From contig MU626289.1 in NCBI GenBank assembly GCA_025603075.1, positions 1 through 64,000 of the forward strand: a DNA stretch of 64,000 nt. The letters run 5' to 3'. How positions within the stretch are numbered: the stretch's first letter is position 1; every line of letters starts with the position of its first letter. The stretch is from Neoconidiobolus thromboides FSU 785. Taxonomy: Eukaryota; Entomophthoromycota; Entomophthoromycetes; Entomophthorales; Neoconidiobolaceae. Below are positions 44,398 to 55,663 of the stretch, piece after piece. The position numbers and the translations under genes were made by a program. The notes below the pieces were generated by a model. The model was given only the letters and a program-made list of their open reading frames with translations, did not search any database and had not been told where the DNA came from.

Positions 44398-45738
44398 ATG
44401 ATTAAATACAATAGTTCTATGATCCAGAATATACTGGTCGGCTTCATTTGCTTTGCCTGTCCTGGTATGTTTAATGCTTTAAATGGTATGGGTGGTGGTG
44501 GTCAAGTTGATCCAACCGTTGCTTCTCAAGCAAACACTGCTCTTTATACTACTTTCTCTATTTTTGGTATCCTTGGTGGAGCCATTACTAATCTCTTAGG
44601 TCCAAAATTGACTATCTTTATTGGTTCTTTAACTTATGTTTTATATACTGGTGCTATGTTAGCTTATGGTCATATTACTGAAACTAGTCCAGTAGGTGCA
44701 CGTGCTTTTACTATTATTGCTGGTGCTTTGTTGGGTGTTGGTGCCGGTATGTTATGGTCCGCACAAGGTGCCCTTATGTTAGGTTACCCAACTGAAAATG
44801 AAAAAGGAAAATATATTTCCATCTTTTGGATTATTTTCAATATGGGTGGTGTTATTGGTGGTTTAATTTCATTTGGTGTCAACTATACTAACCCTAATCC
44901 AAATGTCACTGATTCTACTTATATTGCATTTATGTGTATTATGTTTTGTGGGTCTTTACTTTCTTTATCTTTACTTGCACCTGCTAAAGTCATTAAATCC
45001 GATGGCAGACATGTTGAAACTATTGAATATCCATCTGCTAAAACAGAGATTGCTGGTGTTCTTAAAGTATTCACTGAATGGAAAATGATTTTGTTAATCC
45101 CATTATTCCTTACCACTAACTGGCTTTATACTTATCAATTCAATGCTTATAACGGTGTCTTATTTAATGTACGTACCCGTTCTTTAAACAATGTAGTTTA
45201 TTGGGGATCTCAAATGTTTGGCGCTTACCTTTTTGGCTTATTGATGGATTTCAAACGTTTAAATCGTAAGACTAGAGCCATTGTAGGTTTAGTTATTGTA
45301 TTCTCTGTTATGATGGCTATGTGGGCCGGAGGTTATGTAGTCCAACTTCAATATACTAGAGAAACTGAACATGAGTGGGTTAAAGTAGATTTCCAAGATT
45401 CTAGATATGGACCTTTATTAGTACTTTATTTAGTTTATGGGTTTGCTGATGCTATACTACAAAGTTGGGCTTATTGGTTAATGGGAGCACAAACTAACGA
45501 TGCTTCTATTTTAGCTAGATATGCTGGTTTTTATAAAGGTATTCAATCCGCTGGTGGTGCTATCTCTTGGGGATTAGATTCAGGTAAATTAGAATATATG
45601 CCTCAACTTTTGATCAATTGGATTTTACTTGCTGTCGCTTGTATCCCTGCACTTATTGTTGCTTTCAAAACAACTCAAAGTTCAGAGGTTGAAGCTCCAG
45701 TTGAGTCCTTTGATCATACCTTGGAAAAATCACCTTAG
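44398..45738 (+). CDS. UNC93-like major-facilitator membrane protein
   Basis: This 446-residue membrane protein of the UNC93/DUF895 branch of the MFS has about 11-12 transmembrane segments. The opening V-G-F-I-C-F-A-C-P-G-M-F-N-A-L-N-G-M-G-G-G-G is diagnostic of fungal members. Further marks are G-P-K-L-T-I-F-I-G near residue 78, G-A-G-M-L-W-S-A-Q-G-A near 118-130 (the family's conserved acidic/aromatic stretch), the E-x-x-K-G-K-Y loop, and S-W-A-Y-W-L-M-G-A near 360. The substrate is unknown; relatives are ion- or metabolite-linked transporters. The C-terminal about 25 residues are cytosolic and acidic. It is intronless and has a TATA box. A mutated paralogue lies 7 kb upstream. Confidence 0.88.
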   Translation: MIKYNSSMIQNILVGFICFACPGMFNALNGMGGGGQVDPTVASQANTALYTTFSIFGILGGAITNLLGPKLTIFIGSLTYVLYTGAMLAYGHITETSPVGARAFTIIAGALLGVGAGMLWSAQGALMLGYPTENEKGKYISIFWIIFNMGGVIGGLISFGVNYTNPNPNVTDSTYIAFMCIMFCGSLLSLSLLAPAKVIKSDGRHVETIEYPSAKTEIAGVLKVFTEWKMILLIPLFLTTNWLYTYQFNAYNGVLFNVRTRSLNNVVYWGSQMFGAYLFGLLMDFKRLNRKTRAIVGLVIVFSVMMAMWAGGYVVQLQYTRETEHEWVKVDFQDSRYGPLLVLYLVYGFADAILQSWAYWLMGAQTNDASILARYAGFYKGIQSAGGAISWGLDSGKLEYMPQLLINWILLAVACIPALIVAFKTTQSSEVEAPVESFDHTLEKSP

Positions 45739-46089
45739 ATTGTACTTTTGTCTTCACTATTAATTATTACTTCTAATTTCTCTATTGCTAATTTTATTTT
45801 ACCCTTGAGCTATAATTAAATGAATAAAATTATCTTATTTTTATTTTACAGATATTTCCTAATTATTTAAAATATTTTTAAAAGTACGCTTTATAAACTA
45901 TTCAATACTCTATTGTCATTAATATTTTAAATGATAGTGATCTATACAGCTATCCAAAGGATAGCTATTAGCGAACCGCTCGTTTTTTACCATAGCTTAA
46001 TAAAATTACCAGGATATTTTATAAACTGCAAATTTAAAAAAATAGAGATGATCAGTTGCAACGATATTTTCTTATCCAACCATCCCTAA

Positions 46090-46190
46090 TTTATGAAGAT
46101 GTATTTTGTTTAAGAATTTTACTAACAATTTTTCTGTTTAAATAGTGCTTAAAAGATAGAAAGTAATGAAACCAAAAAATATTCACTTAT
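46090..46190 (+). mobile_element. MITE-like element
   Basis: Plus orientation: ATTTATGAAGATGTATTTTG left, AATATTCACTTAT right; internal GTTTAAATAGTGCTTAAAAG. Confidence 0.7.
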
Positions 46191-46222
46191 ACTGAACTTT
46201 GTTTTGTCTGAAAAATTAAAAA

Positions 46223-46318
46223 AAAAATGCAGTAAATATTCCAACTATTAAAGTCTACTTTCGCAATTCCTATTTTATAAAATATATACTCAAAAATGCA
46301 GTAAATATTCCAACTATT
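46223..46318. repeat. 27-bp direct repeat, 69-bp period
   Basis: The 27-bp unit beginning AAAAATGCAGTAAATATTCC (then AACTATT) occurs at 46223-46249 and again at 46292-46318, perfectly conserved. It adjoins a MITE; origin unknown. Confidence 0.85.
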
Positions 46319-46724
46319 GCAATTTTATTATGACAATTAACTGTTCATTTACAAATAAAGTATTGCTAAAATTATTTAAATCTATTATTAAACTTAAGAA
46401 CCAGGTAAACATGTAACTAACTCTAAAAATTACCACAACTAAAACCTCGATAGAGCTCCAACAGCTGTATACTATATATTGAACCAATAAGCTATTATTA
46501 CGTTTAAAATTTTCAATATGTTAATGCAAATATGACAGTAATATGCTTCAAAATATACAATTCATAATCTACATAAAACTAGTTTTTTACTAGAATGTTA
46601 GTAACCAATAATCGTTTAACATTTTTAATTGATAAATGGTCAGTGTAGTTTTATAAATTTATATATTTAAGAGATAATGTAATAAGTAATAATTAGCGAA
46701 TATTTTTTATAATAGTATATTAAT

Positions 46725-46834
46725 CATACGAGAGTGTTTTTTTTAACTTCATTACTTTTTCCATTTTTTAAGCGCTATTTGAGTGGAAAATTTGTTAGTA
46801 AAATTCTTAAATGGAAAAATACATCCCCATATAA
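46725..46834 (-). mobile_element. MITE-like element
   Basis: Minus orientation: CATACGAGAGTGTTTTTTTT left, AATACATCCCCATATA right; core intact. Confidence 0.85.
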
Positions 46835-47143
46835 TAACAGAAGATATAGAGTAATAAATAGGCTTACATATAAAAATGCAAATTAAATTATGTAATATTG
46901 GTAAAAAAAAGCGAAAAAGTTTGTAAGCAGCTAGAACAATTAATAAGATTTGAAATCTAATTAAAATTAATAGAATAACCAAGTTACTTTTTTATTTCCA
47001 AAATTAACAATTTATTCTTGTTTGGTGCTGGTAATTAGTAAGGCTATTTAGCAGTAAAATACTTAGTGAAGATGTATGAATAAGCAGTTCTTTTGTATTC
47101 TACTGCTTATAAATAATTATAAAAGCCTTATTTGGACCAAAGA

Positions 47144-47150
47144 TATAAAA
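47144..47150 (+). promoter_or_regulatory. TATA box of the quinone reductase gene
   Basis: TATAAAA 63-69 bp upstream of the ATG at 47213. Confidence 0.55.
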
Positions 47151-47212
47151 GCACCTAAAAGTGAGATAAAAAAATTATAAACTAAGATTGAAACAAAACA
47201 AGAATAAGAACA

Positions 47213-47842
47213 ATGACTCGTACTACTAAAATCTACATTCCATACTACTCTACATACCAGCATATCTATTCATTAGCTAAAGCCATCAAAGAAGGGGCTG
47301 AACGTGTACCCAATGTTGAAGTTAAAATTTTTCAAGTACCAGAAACTTTACCCCAAGAAGTACTTACTAAAATGTATGCACCACCAAAACCAGAAGGAAT
47401 TGAAGTGATTACCCCTGAATTATTAAAAGAAGCCGACGGCCTTTTATTCGGTATCCCAACTCGATTTGGTATGATGCCAGCCCAATGGAAGCATTTTTGG
47501 GATGCTTGTGGTGGTTTATGGGCTACTGGTGCCTTACAAAATAAATTTGCTGGTACTTTTGTATCCTCTAATACTCAACATGGTGGGCAAGAAACTACTC
47601 ATCTTACATTTTTAACTACCATTGCTCATTTTGGTATGGTTTATGTACCACTTGGATATGCTTCTACTCATCTCCAAGAAGCTAACGAAGTAATTGGTGG
47701 TTCTCCATATGGGGCTTCAGTAGTTGCTGGCGAAAATGGGGCCAAACAAGCTTCGGAAAAAGAATTAGAGATTGCCCGTACTCAAGGCGAAAATTTTGCC
47801 AAATTAGTTTCTCAATATGTTAAAGGTTCTGAAACTGCTTAA
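47213..47842 (+). CDS. WrbA-type NAD(P)H:quinone oxidoreductase
   Basis: This 209-residue flavodoxin-like protein binds FMN and reduces quinones by two electrons, protecting against redox-cycling stress. The FMN phosphate loop is near residues 11-17 (Y-Y-S-T-Y-Q-H, where the family has [YF]-Y-S-x-[YT]-G-H), so the usual glycine is replaced. Further marks are the G-I-P-T-R-F-G-M-M-P-A-Q segment near 81-92, S-S-N-T-Q-H-G-G-Q-E-T-T near 123-134, and G-G-S-P-Y-G-A near 163. Length is typical (about 200; yeast Pst2/Ycp4 group). It is intronless with a good TATA box, as expected for a stress-inducible enzyme. The glutamine in the loop could alter FMN affinity. Confidence 0.9.
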   Translation: MTRTTKIYIPYYSTYQHIYSLAKAIKEGAERVPNVEVKIFQVPETLPQEVLTKMYAPPKPEGIEVITPELLKEADGLLFGIPTRFGMMPAQWKHFWDACGGLWATGALQNKFAGTFVSSNTQHGGQETTHLTFLTTIAHFGMVYVPLGYASTHLQEANEVIGGSPYGASVVAGENGAKQASEKELEIARTQGENFAKLVSQYVKGSETA

Positions 47843-48002
47843 GTATAATTTTAATTAAAATTTGTATATTATCTGTTTTATTATCTGTTAAGTTTTACTT
47901 GATACTTTATAAATTTTCCTGTAGTTATTCATATAGTTTTTCGTTGAAGTTGGAATTCAAGCATTGACTTCATACATATTATAAATTGGTTTACATTTTC
48001 AA

Positions 48003-48111
48003 ATATATGGGGATGTATTTTTGTTTAAGAATTTTACTAACAATTTTTCCGCTTAAATAGTGCTTAAAAGGTGGAAAAAGTAATGAAATCAAAAAAAGCA
48101 TCCCCATATAT
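48003..48111 (+). mobile_element. MITE-like element, complete copy
   Basis: Plus orientation with the longest inverted ends seen: ATATATGGGGATG and CATCCCCATATAT. Close to consensus, so probably a young copy. Confidence 0.88.
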
Positions 48112-48464
48112 TGATTTATATTTTAGGTATTGGTGTCTACTATACTTGAAAGTAAGTGGAAATACCTTCAGGTTACGATCTTATAACTTAAACAGTTCCA
48201 TAAAAAATTAACCATTATAGCTAGAAATGCTTGGTATAGTTTGTTTTCTTTTTTGGTAGTATTTTTCACTTATGTCGTTTATCATAATAACATTACAGTA
48301 CCTTAGTAAATTAAATAGGGAAATAATTACTTATAGTCAATTATCAATGATGTGTAATATTGAAATTAAATGCACTTTGAAATGCTTTTTTATTTATATA
48401 TATTACATGGCTTACAAGCCCTATCTAAGGTGTATGTTTCCATGCTATAGTAAATTACTAAATA

Positions 48465-48570
48465 ACATATGGGAGTGTTTTTTGGTTTCATTACTTTTTC
48501 CATCTTTTAAGCACTATTTGAGAGGAAAAATTGTTAGTAAAATTGTTAAGCAAAAATATACCTTCATATA
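48465..48570 (-). mobile_element. MITE-like element
   Basis: Minus orientation: ACATATGGGAGTGTTTTTTG left, ATATACCTTCATATA right. Confidence 0.78.
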
Positions 48571-49475
48571 TTTTATTTAATGCTATTTTATATAAGAGAT
48601 TAATTAATTTTTCTATTAAACTGCATGTTTGTCAACGCAGTTCGATATTTGAGCAAAAGTAATGTTAATGCATCATTCAATCAGGAAAATGAAAATAAAA
48701 TAATAAGGAAAGTAAATAAAGGAAAATATAATATATATGGATTCTCTTTGAAAAAATCAAATTTTGTATAGTTCTATCTGTTAAGATAATATAAAAATCG
48801 TCAAATGTAAAGACTGGAATAACTCACAGAAGCTACAAATTACTAATCAACAATTAGTTCCATAATAATTTATTGTGAATATTATTTCCCGCTTTGCTGC
48901 TTAATTAGATTTCAGAACAATAGATCAATGCACCAAAAGGTCAATGTCTATTATATATTTTAACCAGATACAAGTTGTTATACAAACTAGTTTTATTCAC
49001 TAAAATCCTTTTATATCACATACTATGTAGATATTAAAAATCTTTTTTTAAAAGCAGTATTAAATTCAAAAGTTTTAATAATATCTAATAATAAAATTTA
49101 AGGTTTTATAGCCGTAAAAAGGGATTTTTACCAAATTAAAGCCTTGGTATTGCTCTTTTAATTGGCAATTAATATGATTATGTTCTTTTAAATAGTCATA
49201 ACTTTAAGCTCCCCAGCTGCAAGCAATAAAAACATAGCTAATTATGGTAAGTGAAGATTTCAAAAACAAATTAAACATTCAATCATTATAAATTATGTTA
49301 AAAACGATCTTTTGATTGGACTATTTTAATCAGGAACTAATTTTGTCAATAAATTTTAAGTAACAAATACTTAGGATAAAATAATACAACAAAGGAAACC
49401 CTCGATTATTTATTTTTGTTGACCAAAAATTAAAAACTTTTTTATTTTATTAAAAACAATCCTTGAAGAATTGTA
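48571..49475. other. Intergenic, no gene seen
   Basis: AT-rich upstream region of the first Opy2-like gene; no core promoter motif stands out. Confidence 0.5.
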
Positions 49476-50275
49476 ATGTCACACAAATATTCATTATTAG
49501 CTGGTAAATGTACTAAGGACTGTGGTCTTGGAAAGGTATGCACTCTCGTCTTTAAAAGCACTGATACCTGTGAGAACTGTATTGAGGAAATGAGTTGCGC
49601 TGCAGACGGCTCACAATCAAGCTCTACTTCCTCCGATGGTTTATCTTCTGGGGCCGTAATTGGTATTGTATGTGGTGTTATTGGGGCATTAGGCTTATGT
49701 TTAGGTATTTTCTTATTTATTCGTGCTTATCGTCGTAGGCAACTAGAGAGAACTTTAAGAGGCAACAACTATTCTGGAGAATTTTCTGGTGAAGGAGTGG
49801 TAAGTTTATATAAGATTATTATTATTACCCTAAATAACTAATCGAATTTAATTAGAAATCAAAAGAAGAAGAAAATATTTTTGGAATTCAGTCAATTTTC
49901 AATAAAGCAGATATCAACCATTTAGAACAAGGATTTTATAGTGATAATGATGTATCAGTAATAAATACGATGAGAGCTACCGAATTAAAGGCCCATCGTC
50001 CAATAATTAAAGATACAACTGCTACTTCTGAAACTATTGAGGCTAATATAACTGGAACTTCTTTGACTAATGGATCATCAAAAGGAAACTCCAAGTTAGC
50101 TGCTTCAAGTTTAAGATCCAAAAGAAAAGAAGATACAACTGTAAGAAATTTTGATGTCAATGCTCCACTTCCAACACCTATCCCAGAAGAAAGCAGCACT
50201 TCTAAGTCCCAAAATGCTTTAAGTAATGGATTTCAAGGTAAAATTGAAGATAGATTTCAAAACGATATTGTTTAA
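49476..50275 (+). CDS. Opy2-like single-pass membrane protein, copy 1
   Basis: Two exons (49476-49799 and 49856-50275) give 247 residues. The N-terminal outside part has six cysteines at 12, 16, 22, 32, 35 and 41 (CX3CX5CX9CX2CX5C), like the small Cys domain of the fungal membrane anchor Opy2. A serine-rich linker leads to one transmembrane helix (about 60-83, V-I-G-I-V-C-G-V-I-G-A-L-G-L-C-L-G-I) and an R-A-Y-R-R-R stop-transfer. The cytosolic tail of about 160 residues is disordered, with G-I-Q-S-I-F, S-D-N-D-V and a terminal D-R-F-Q-N-D-I-V also found in copy 2. Opy2 recruits the adaptor Ste50 in the yeast HOG and mating pathways, so a signalling-scaffold role is likely by analogy. No cleavable signal peptide is evident. 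Confidence 0.7.
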
Positions 50276-51809
50276 CAATCTCGATTTTTTTCAAAAAATC
50301 TAGCTTATTTAAACAATACTTCTATCATTATTTTCATTTCTCTGACGCATATTTACCTCCAAACGCCATCTTCTTTAACTTTTAATAATCAATGTATAAA
50401 AGATTATAAATTATGTTTCAATTTATTTGTGTTGTTATGTTAAAATTGTCTTTGCTGTTCGAATAATCGTTTCATTTTAAACAGATATCATTGGTTTTTA
50501 TCATTTTACTATGACTTTAAAAGTTCAATCAAGTAATATTAAAATTACATTAGATTTACTCTTTTATAAAAGCTTTAACTTGGATATACAAAGTCATATT
50601 TCGGGTTTTACAAATTGAAATAATGCAATGAATTTTTGATGTTGTGCATACGAATACTTTCAAATAAATAGGTCTCTGTAATAGTTTCCTTAAGCTTATT
50701 TATCTTTCATATCTTTTTGAAAATATTACCTTATCTATTGGGTGTTCCTTTAAAGCTTAATATGTTAACAATTTTTCTTTAATTTCGCCAACGAATTTCG
50801 AATATTTCAATCCCACTAAAAGTTTATTTGAGAGTATATAAAGTCCCATCTCAAACTAGAAGCAGTTTACAAACTGTTGTGATTATTTTTATTAGCTCAA
50901 AGAAATACCGGCAATAGATTAGTCTTACCTGCGATTCTCAACTCCAAAAAAAGAAGTTAGTGAGGGTTTTATCCTATATTATGTTATAGGTATTGAAGTT
51001 ATTCTTTTTGGAAATAGCTATTCTTGAAGAGAATTTAATTAAAACTAAGCTCAAATTTAATACTAAAGTTGAATAACTGTATATTCAACTTTACACTAAA
51101 GGATGAACATTGCTGTAATTATTCGAAGCAAGCAAATGATTTCGAGGCCAAAATTTAGACTGTGAAACAGCTTTATGAAATATAATGGGTATAATAAATA
51201 TTTAAATAAAATTGAGGGATTTTTAAGGGATAGCTTCAGCTTAATGCAATCAATAAATCTTCAGAACATTTTCTAATTAAAATTTAATAGGGATATGGTA
51301 TATTATGAGGTATTATTGGTTGAAATATTATTAGAATTTCTAAAACTGGTCAACCTTCAAACCAAATATTTAGTATAAAAAAGCATGAGTAACGCAAACA
51401 TAATATATTTTTTATACTATATTTAAGTTTAAATTAAAAATAAGAGTCTAAAATTAATAAAACTTTGGGTCTAAATCATAAAATAGATTATAGTCGATTT
51501 TAAACTCATTAAATCCACAAACTTAAATTTAAGGACTTGAATTCATTTTCATTAACTAAATGAAGGTCGTTCCTTATTTATACAAATCACTCACATAAAT
51601 TCGGCACTAAGAACAAAAGAAGCTTCTCTAGCCAATCATCATGGTTTCAATTCTAGTTTGAATTATTATCATTAGAACTAAGTTTAATAAATAGAATAGA
51701 GCAAACCAGATACTAAATAGAAAGTTAAAAATAAATACTATATTAAATTTCCTAGTTGATTGGATCTTAACCTTTTTCACTTCTTAATTTAAATCGACAA
51801 CACTCTCAA
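50276..51809. other. Intergenic, no gene seen
   Basis: 1.5 kb of AT-rich spacer between the two Opy2-like genes. Confidence 0.5.
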
Positions 51810-52644
51810 ATGGGTAAAAGTGATTGTCCTAATTGCAAACAAACTGCTTTTAATTGTGATCCAAAGTGCCCGAATCCTCAAAAATGTGTTCAAAAATTTA
51901 TTGATTGTAATGTATGCTTCAAAACAGTGTGCGTGGATGAAAACGGCAATATCAGTGAGGCTAGTTTAAGCCAATCTTCAAATTCAGGAGTTTTATCAAC
52001 ACCCTCTATTATCGGTATAGCTTGTGGCAGCGTTTTCTTTGTTTTTATATTAGTTATAGTATATCTTATTATGCGATATCGCAGGCATAAAGCAATTCAA
52101 GTTCCTGGGAGCGTTGCAACTTCTAGGCTGAATCTGGTAAGAGTTACCATTTATATATTAAGATTTCACTTAAATTTTTTAGAATACAATTAAAGAAGAG
52201 GAAAAGCTTCATGGGATTCAATCTATTTTTACTCAACCTAATGAAGATCTTGATCATATTTACTCAGATAATGAAGATATTTACTCAAAAACAAATACCA
52301 AGCTAAGTGGAATTGGTAGGAACTCATTATTAAGTCCATTAGACGTTATAAATAAACCTGAAAAAGCTGTAAAAGCTAGAGCTTCCGTTCTTACAGCGAC
52401 AAGTTTAAATCGTGCAAGTCCATCCGATTATAGTGATATGGAACAAAAAGGAACTACAAAAAATGATTTTTATGAAACTGCAGAATCTCTTATTTTAGAC
52501 TCCTCATTTAGAGTTTCTGTGGAACCAGCCAAAATCACTAAATTTAATGAAAGCAAAAGTTTGGGTTTGGATTATAGTTATTCAAGTAATAATGGAAAGG
52601 GAAGTGATAAATTTGAAAATCGGTTCCAAGATAACATTTTATAA
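51810..52644 (+). CDS. Opy2-like single-pass membrane protein, copy 2
   Basis: Two exons (51810-52136 and 52183-52644) give 262 residues. Eight N-terminal cysteines (6, 9, 16, 20, 26, 33, 36, 41) include the same six-cysteine core as copy 1 (CX3CX5CX6CX2CX4C) plus an extra CX2C pair at the front. One transmembrane helix lies at about 68-90 (I-I-G-I-A-C-G-S-V-F-F-V-F-I-L), followed by R-Y-R-R-H. The intron interrupts the tail at the same place as in copy 1, just after the juxtamembrane segment. The tail shares G-I-Q-S-I-F, Y-S-D-N-E-D and the terminal N-R-F-Q-D-N-I-L. Shared gene structure, domain order and tail motifs show tandem duplication followed by strong divergence elsewhere. Likely role as for copy 1. 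Confidence 0.7.
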
Positions 52645-54415
52645 TTCTGTTTATATCTATAATATATCATCCTTCTTAAATGCTGAAATAGTGCTATTAC
52701 GACAAGTAACACTTCACTTTTCGATTTAAATGTATCTAATTAATTGAAACATGTTAATAAATTTGACTACTTTTGTATTAGTTATCAAAAAAATTGATAA
52801 CAACTATATTAAAATAAAATATTTTAAAGATGATATTTAGCATGTAGATTAAAGCAAAATTATTTTTTATGGTAAATTACTCTTATTAATATTAATAGCT
52901 AATTTAAAACTTTGTATGATCAAATCTAACTTTACTTACCTAACTGTAAAATTATATAGTCTTTGATAAACTATATAAATTTTTTGACTTACAAATGTCG
53001 ATTTTATAAACCTCAATCTTTTTTCTTATTTTGTGAATGTATGAGTGTACTCTCAATTATTGAAACCATTTATACAAGTTGATATATAGGTTAGTTTAAA
53101 AACTTGAATCATAATTAAAAAAATTAGCAAAAATTGCAAATTAACACTAGGTACTAGAAAAATATTTGCTTTTTTGCTCAACTCTAAAATAACCTATATT
53201 AAGATGTTTTTTGTCCAGTTTTGCTTAATAGTTTTAAAAAAAATTACACTACAGGAATAGACAAAAAAGTGAACCGAAGAATTGTTTCTAATTTCAACTT
53301 AGCTTTTAAACTTACTCATATTAAAACCATTGTTTTCATTTGACCATAATGCTATGAGTCAACCATTACCAAGACTTAAAATTGAGTTGCTTAAGCCAAC
53401 TAATTTTTGCGTCACTTGCTGGAAATTCTATCACTCAAGTTAGCAACTATAAAAAATTTCGACTGTGGAGAAATAAAACCGAATTAAGTTCTAAATTGAA
53501 ATGAAAACCAAGTTAATTAATTAGATTAGCTATTTCTGTAATAAATTAATAAATGTCCAACTTGCAAATATTAGAAATTACTCCCTTTTTTGATTCATGG
53601 TGCTTCTAACTTAAAGTTTCCCCATCCTTTTCTTTTAACTTTTAATAAATGGATCGAGTTTTTTTGTAAAGTTACCGAGTTATAATAGTAAAAAGTAACA
53701 AATTAAAATTAATAAACTAGTTATTTAAATAGTATATTTTAATCTTTCATTTTTCCTTACTCTTTTTATAAAATCTATTTATTAGTTTATTATTTATTAT
53801 TTAATTTTAGGGAATGTAAGAAGTTTTAACGAGATTTTATTTGATTTTTAAGCTCATTTCATTTTTCCTTTCTAACGAAAATGTTATTGCAAATTCAGTG
53901 TGTAAATTTGAGTATTTTGGTTAAAACTGTTCAAACTTACTACAAGAATAAGCCAATAGCACAGAACGGAACATATTTTTTAATGGGTAAAATTCTTTTA
54001 AGCCAATAATATAACTTTAGATCAGTTCTTGTTCACTTGATTGATTGAGAAGTATCAAATAAAGTTCTATTGTCCCGCCTTAAATAATGTGGTAATTCCC
54101 TTGATTTTGAACAAGGGCCTTCTAAATTAAGAAATGGTAGCCAAAATTTGCAATTTAACTGGAGTTCAAGAAAGAAACTCCTAAGTTATTATCCCTATTT
54201 TGATTTTTTAATTAAATCCTTTGAATAATTTGTTTATTTCTCTTTTTGATTATATTTAATATCCAACCTTATTACTAGATTCATTAATTATTTATAATAA
54301 GTTGACTCATCTTCCTTCAACCTTAAGATTTCTTAGAATAGTTGTACCTTTTAATTTTATATTTCCCTAATATCCCCTGTTTTATTATTATTTAAACTGA
54401 TTATAATACTTAAAA
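52645..54415. other. Intergenic, no gene seen
   Basis: 1.8 kb AT-rich; no supportable gene or element. Confidence 0.5.
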
Positions 54416-55663
54416 ATGTCGGTTCAAACTGCAACCCAAGCTTCCTCAAAGTCACCCATTTCAAACATTGATATAATACCTAAACCAGCTAACTCTGAAA
54501 AAGACAATGCTCCTCAAAGTAAAGTTGTAGCTTCAGGCTCAACTAAGTCGGAGAAAAGTAAGCTTGTGCCTTACAATACTAAACCAAAACTAATAACCGA
54601 TTTAGCCTCAAAGAAAGGAAAGGGAAAGTCAGAAAAGGGTTCATCTAAACTTAGCTGTAAGAACCCATTCTCACTTTTTATGTGTTGGAGTAGCCCTGAA
54701 AAGATGGAGTTTGAAGAAAAAACACCGTTGCCTGCACTCCCTCCTTCAAACGAAAAAACAGTAGAGGAAGAGACTCAAGTTGAAAAGCCTTCTTCTCCCG
54801 ATAGTTTAATTTATTCGGCCTCCCCAGATGGTAGCCCTCCAACTGCTATTGTTATTGAAAAAAGTTTACCTGATCCTAAACGCATTTCTACCGTAAGTTA
54901 TATGCTTTTTTTATGGAGATTAAAACTGATTATTGTTTAGAGTTCAAGAAAATATCTTCTTGATCCACCTATCTCTGAATTTGAGAATAAAAAGTGCTTA
55001 GTGTTGGATTTGGATGAAACATTAGTTCATAGTTCTTTTAAGGTAATTAGGATAATGCTATTATAATATATTCATAAATTAATTTGAATTAGCTTATCGA
55101 ACATCCAGATTTTATAGTACCAGTCGAAATTGATAATCAATTTCATAATGTTTATGTTGCTAAAAGACCAGGTGTAGATGAGTTCCTTTTAAAAGTTGGA
55201 GAGATATTCGAAGTTGTCGTATTTACAGCTAGTTTATCTAAAGTAATATCACTGTTTATGCTACATTTAATAAATATTAATTTTCGTTTTTACAGTATGC
55301 TGATCCTGTACTCGATATGTTAGATAGACATAAAGTTATCAGCCACCGATTATTCAGAGAATCCTGTTATAATCACAATGGTAACTATGTTAAGGTAAGC
55401 TATTATTATATAAATTAATAGTACAATTATTAATATAAACTTAGGATTTATCTCAAGTTGGTCGTGATCTTGCTCACACTATAATTATTGATAACTCCCC
55501 CACAAGTTATTTATTTCATCCAGCTAACGCCGTACCTATCACAACCTGGTTTAACGATCTTCATGATACTGAATTACTGGACCTTATTCCTTTCCTTAAA
55601 GATCTTTCAACCGTTGATGATGTTACAAAGGTGCTGGATAACACCAACAATGAAATTGCTTGA
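54416..55663 (+). CDS. NIF/SCP-type phosphatase (PSR1-like)
   Basis: A HAD-superfamily serine/threonine phosphatase of the small-CTD/PSR1 group. Five exons: 54416-54892, 54941-55042, 55093-55242, 55296-55394 and 55445-55663, all phase 0, giving 348 residues. The catalytic motif [12 protein letters not shown] puts the nucleophile at Asp182 and the acid at Asp184. Later marks are [25 protein letters not shown] and [10 protein letters not shown]. The first 159 residues are disordered and Lys/Ser-rich, with [11 protein letters not shown] near 80-90, where paired cysteines by hydrophobic residues could be palmitoylated. Yeast Psr1/Psr2 are membrane-tethered and act in sodium-stress response; that role is inferred only by family. 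Confidence 0.88.
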
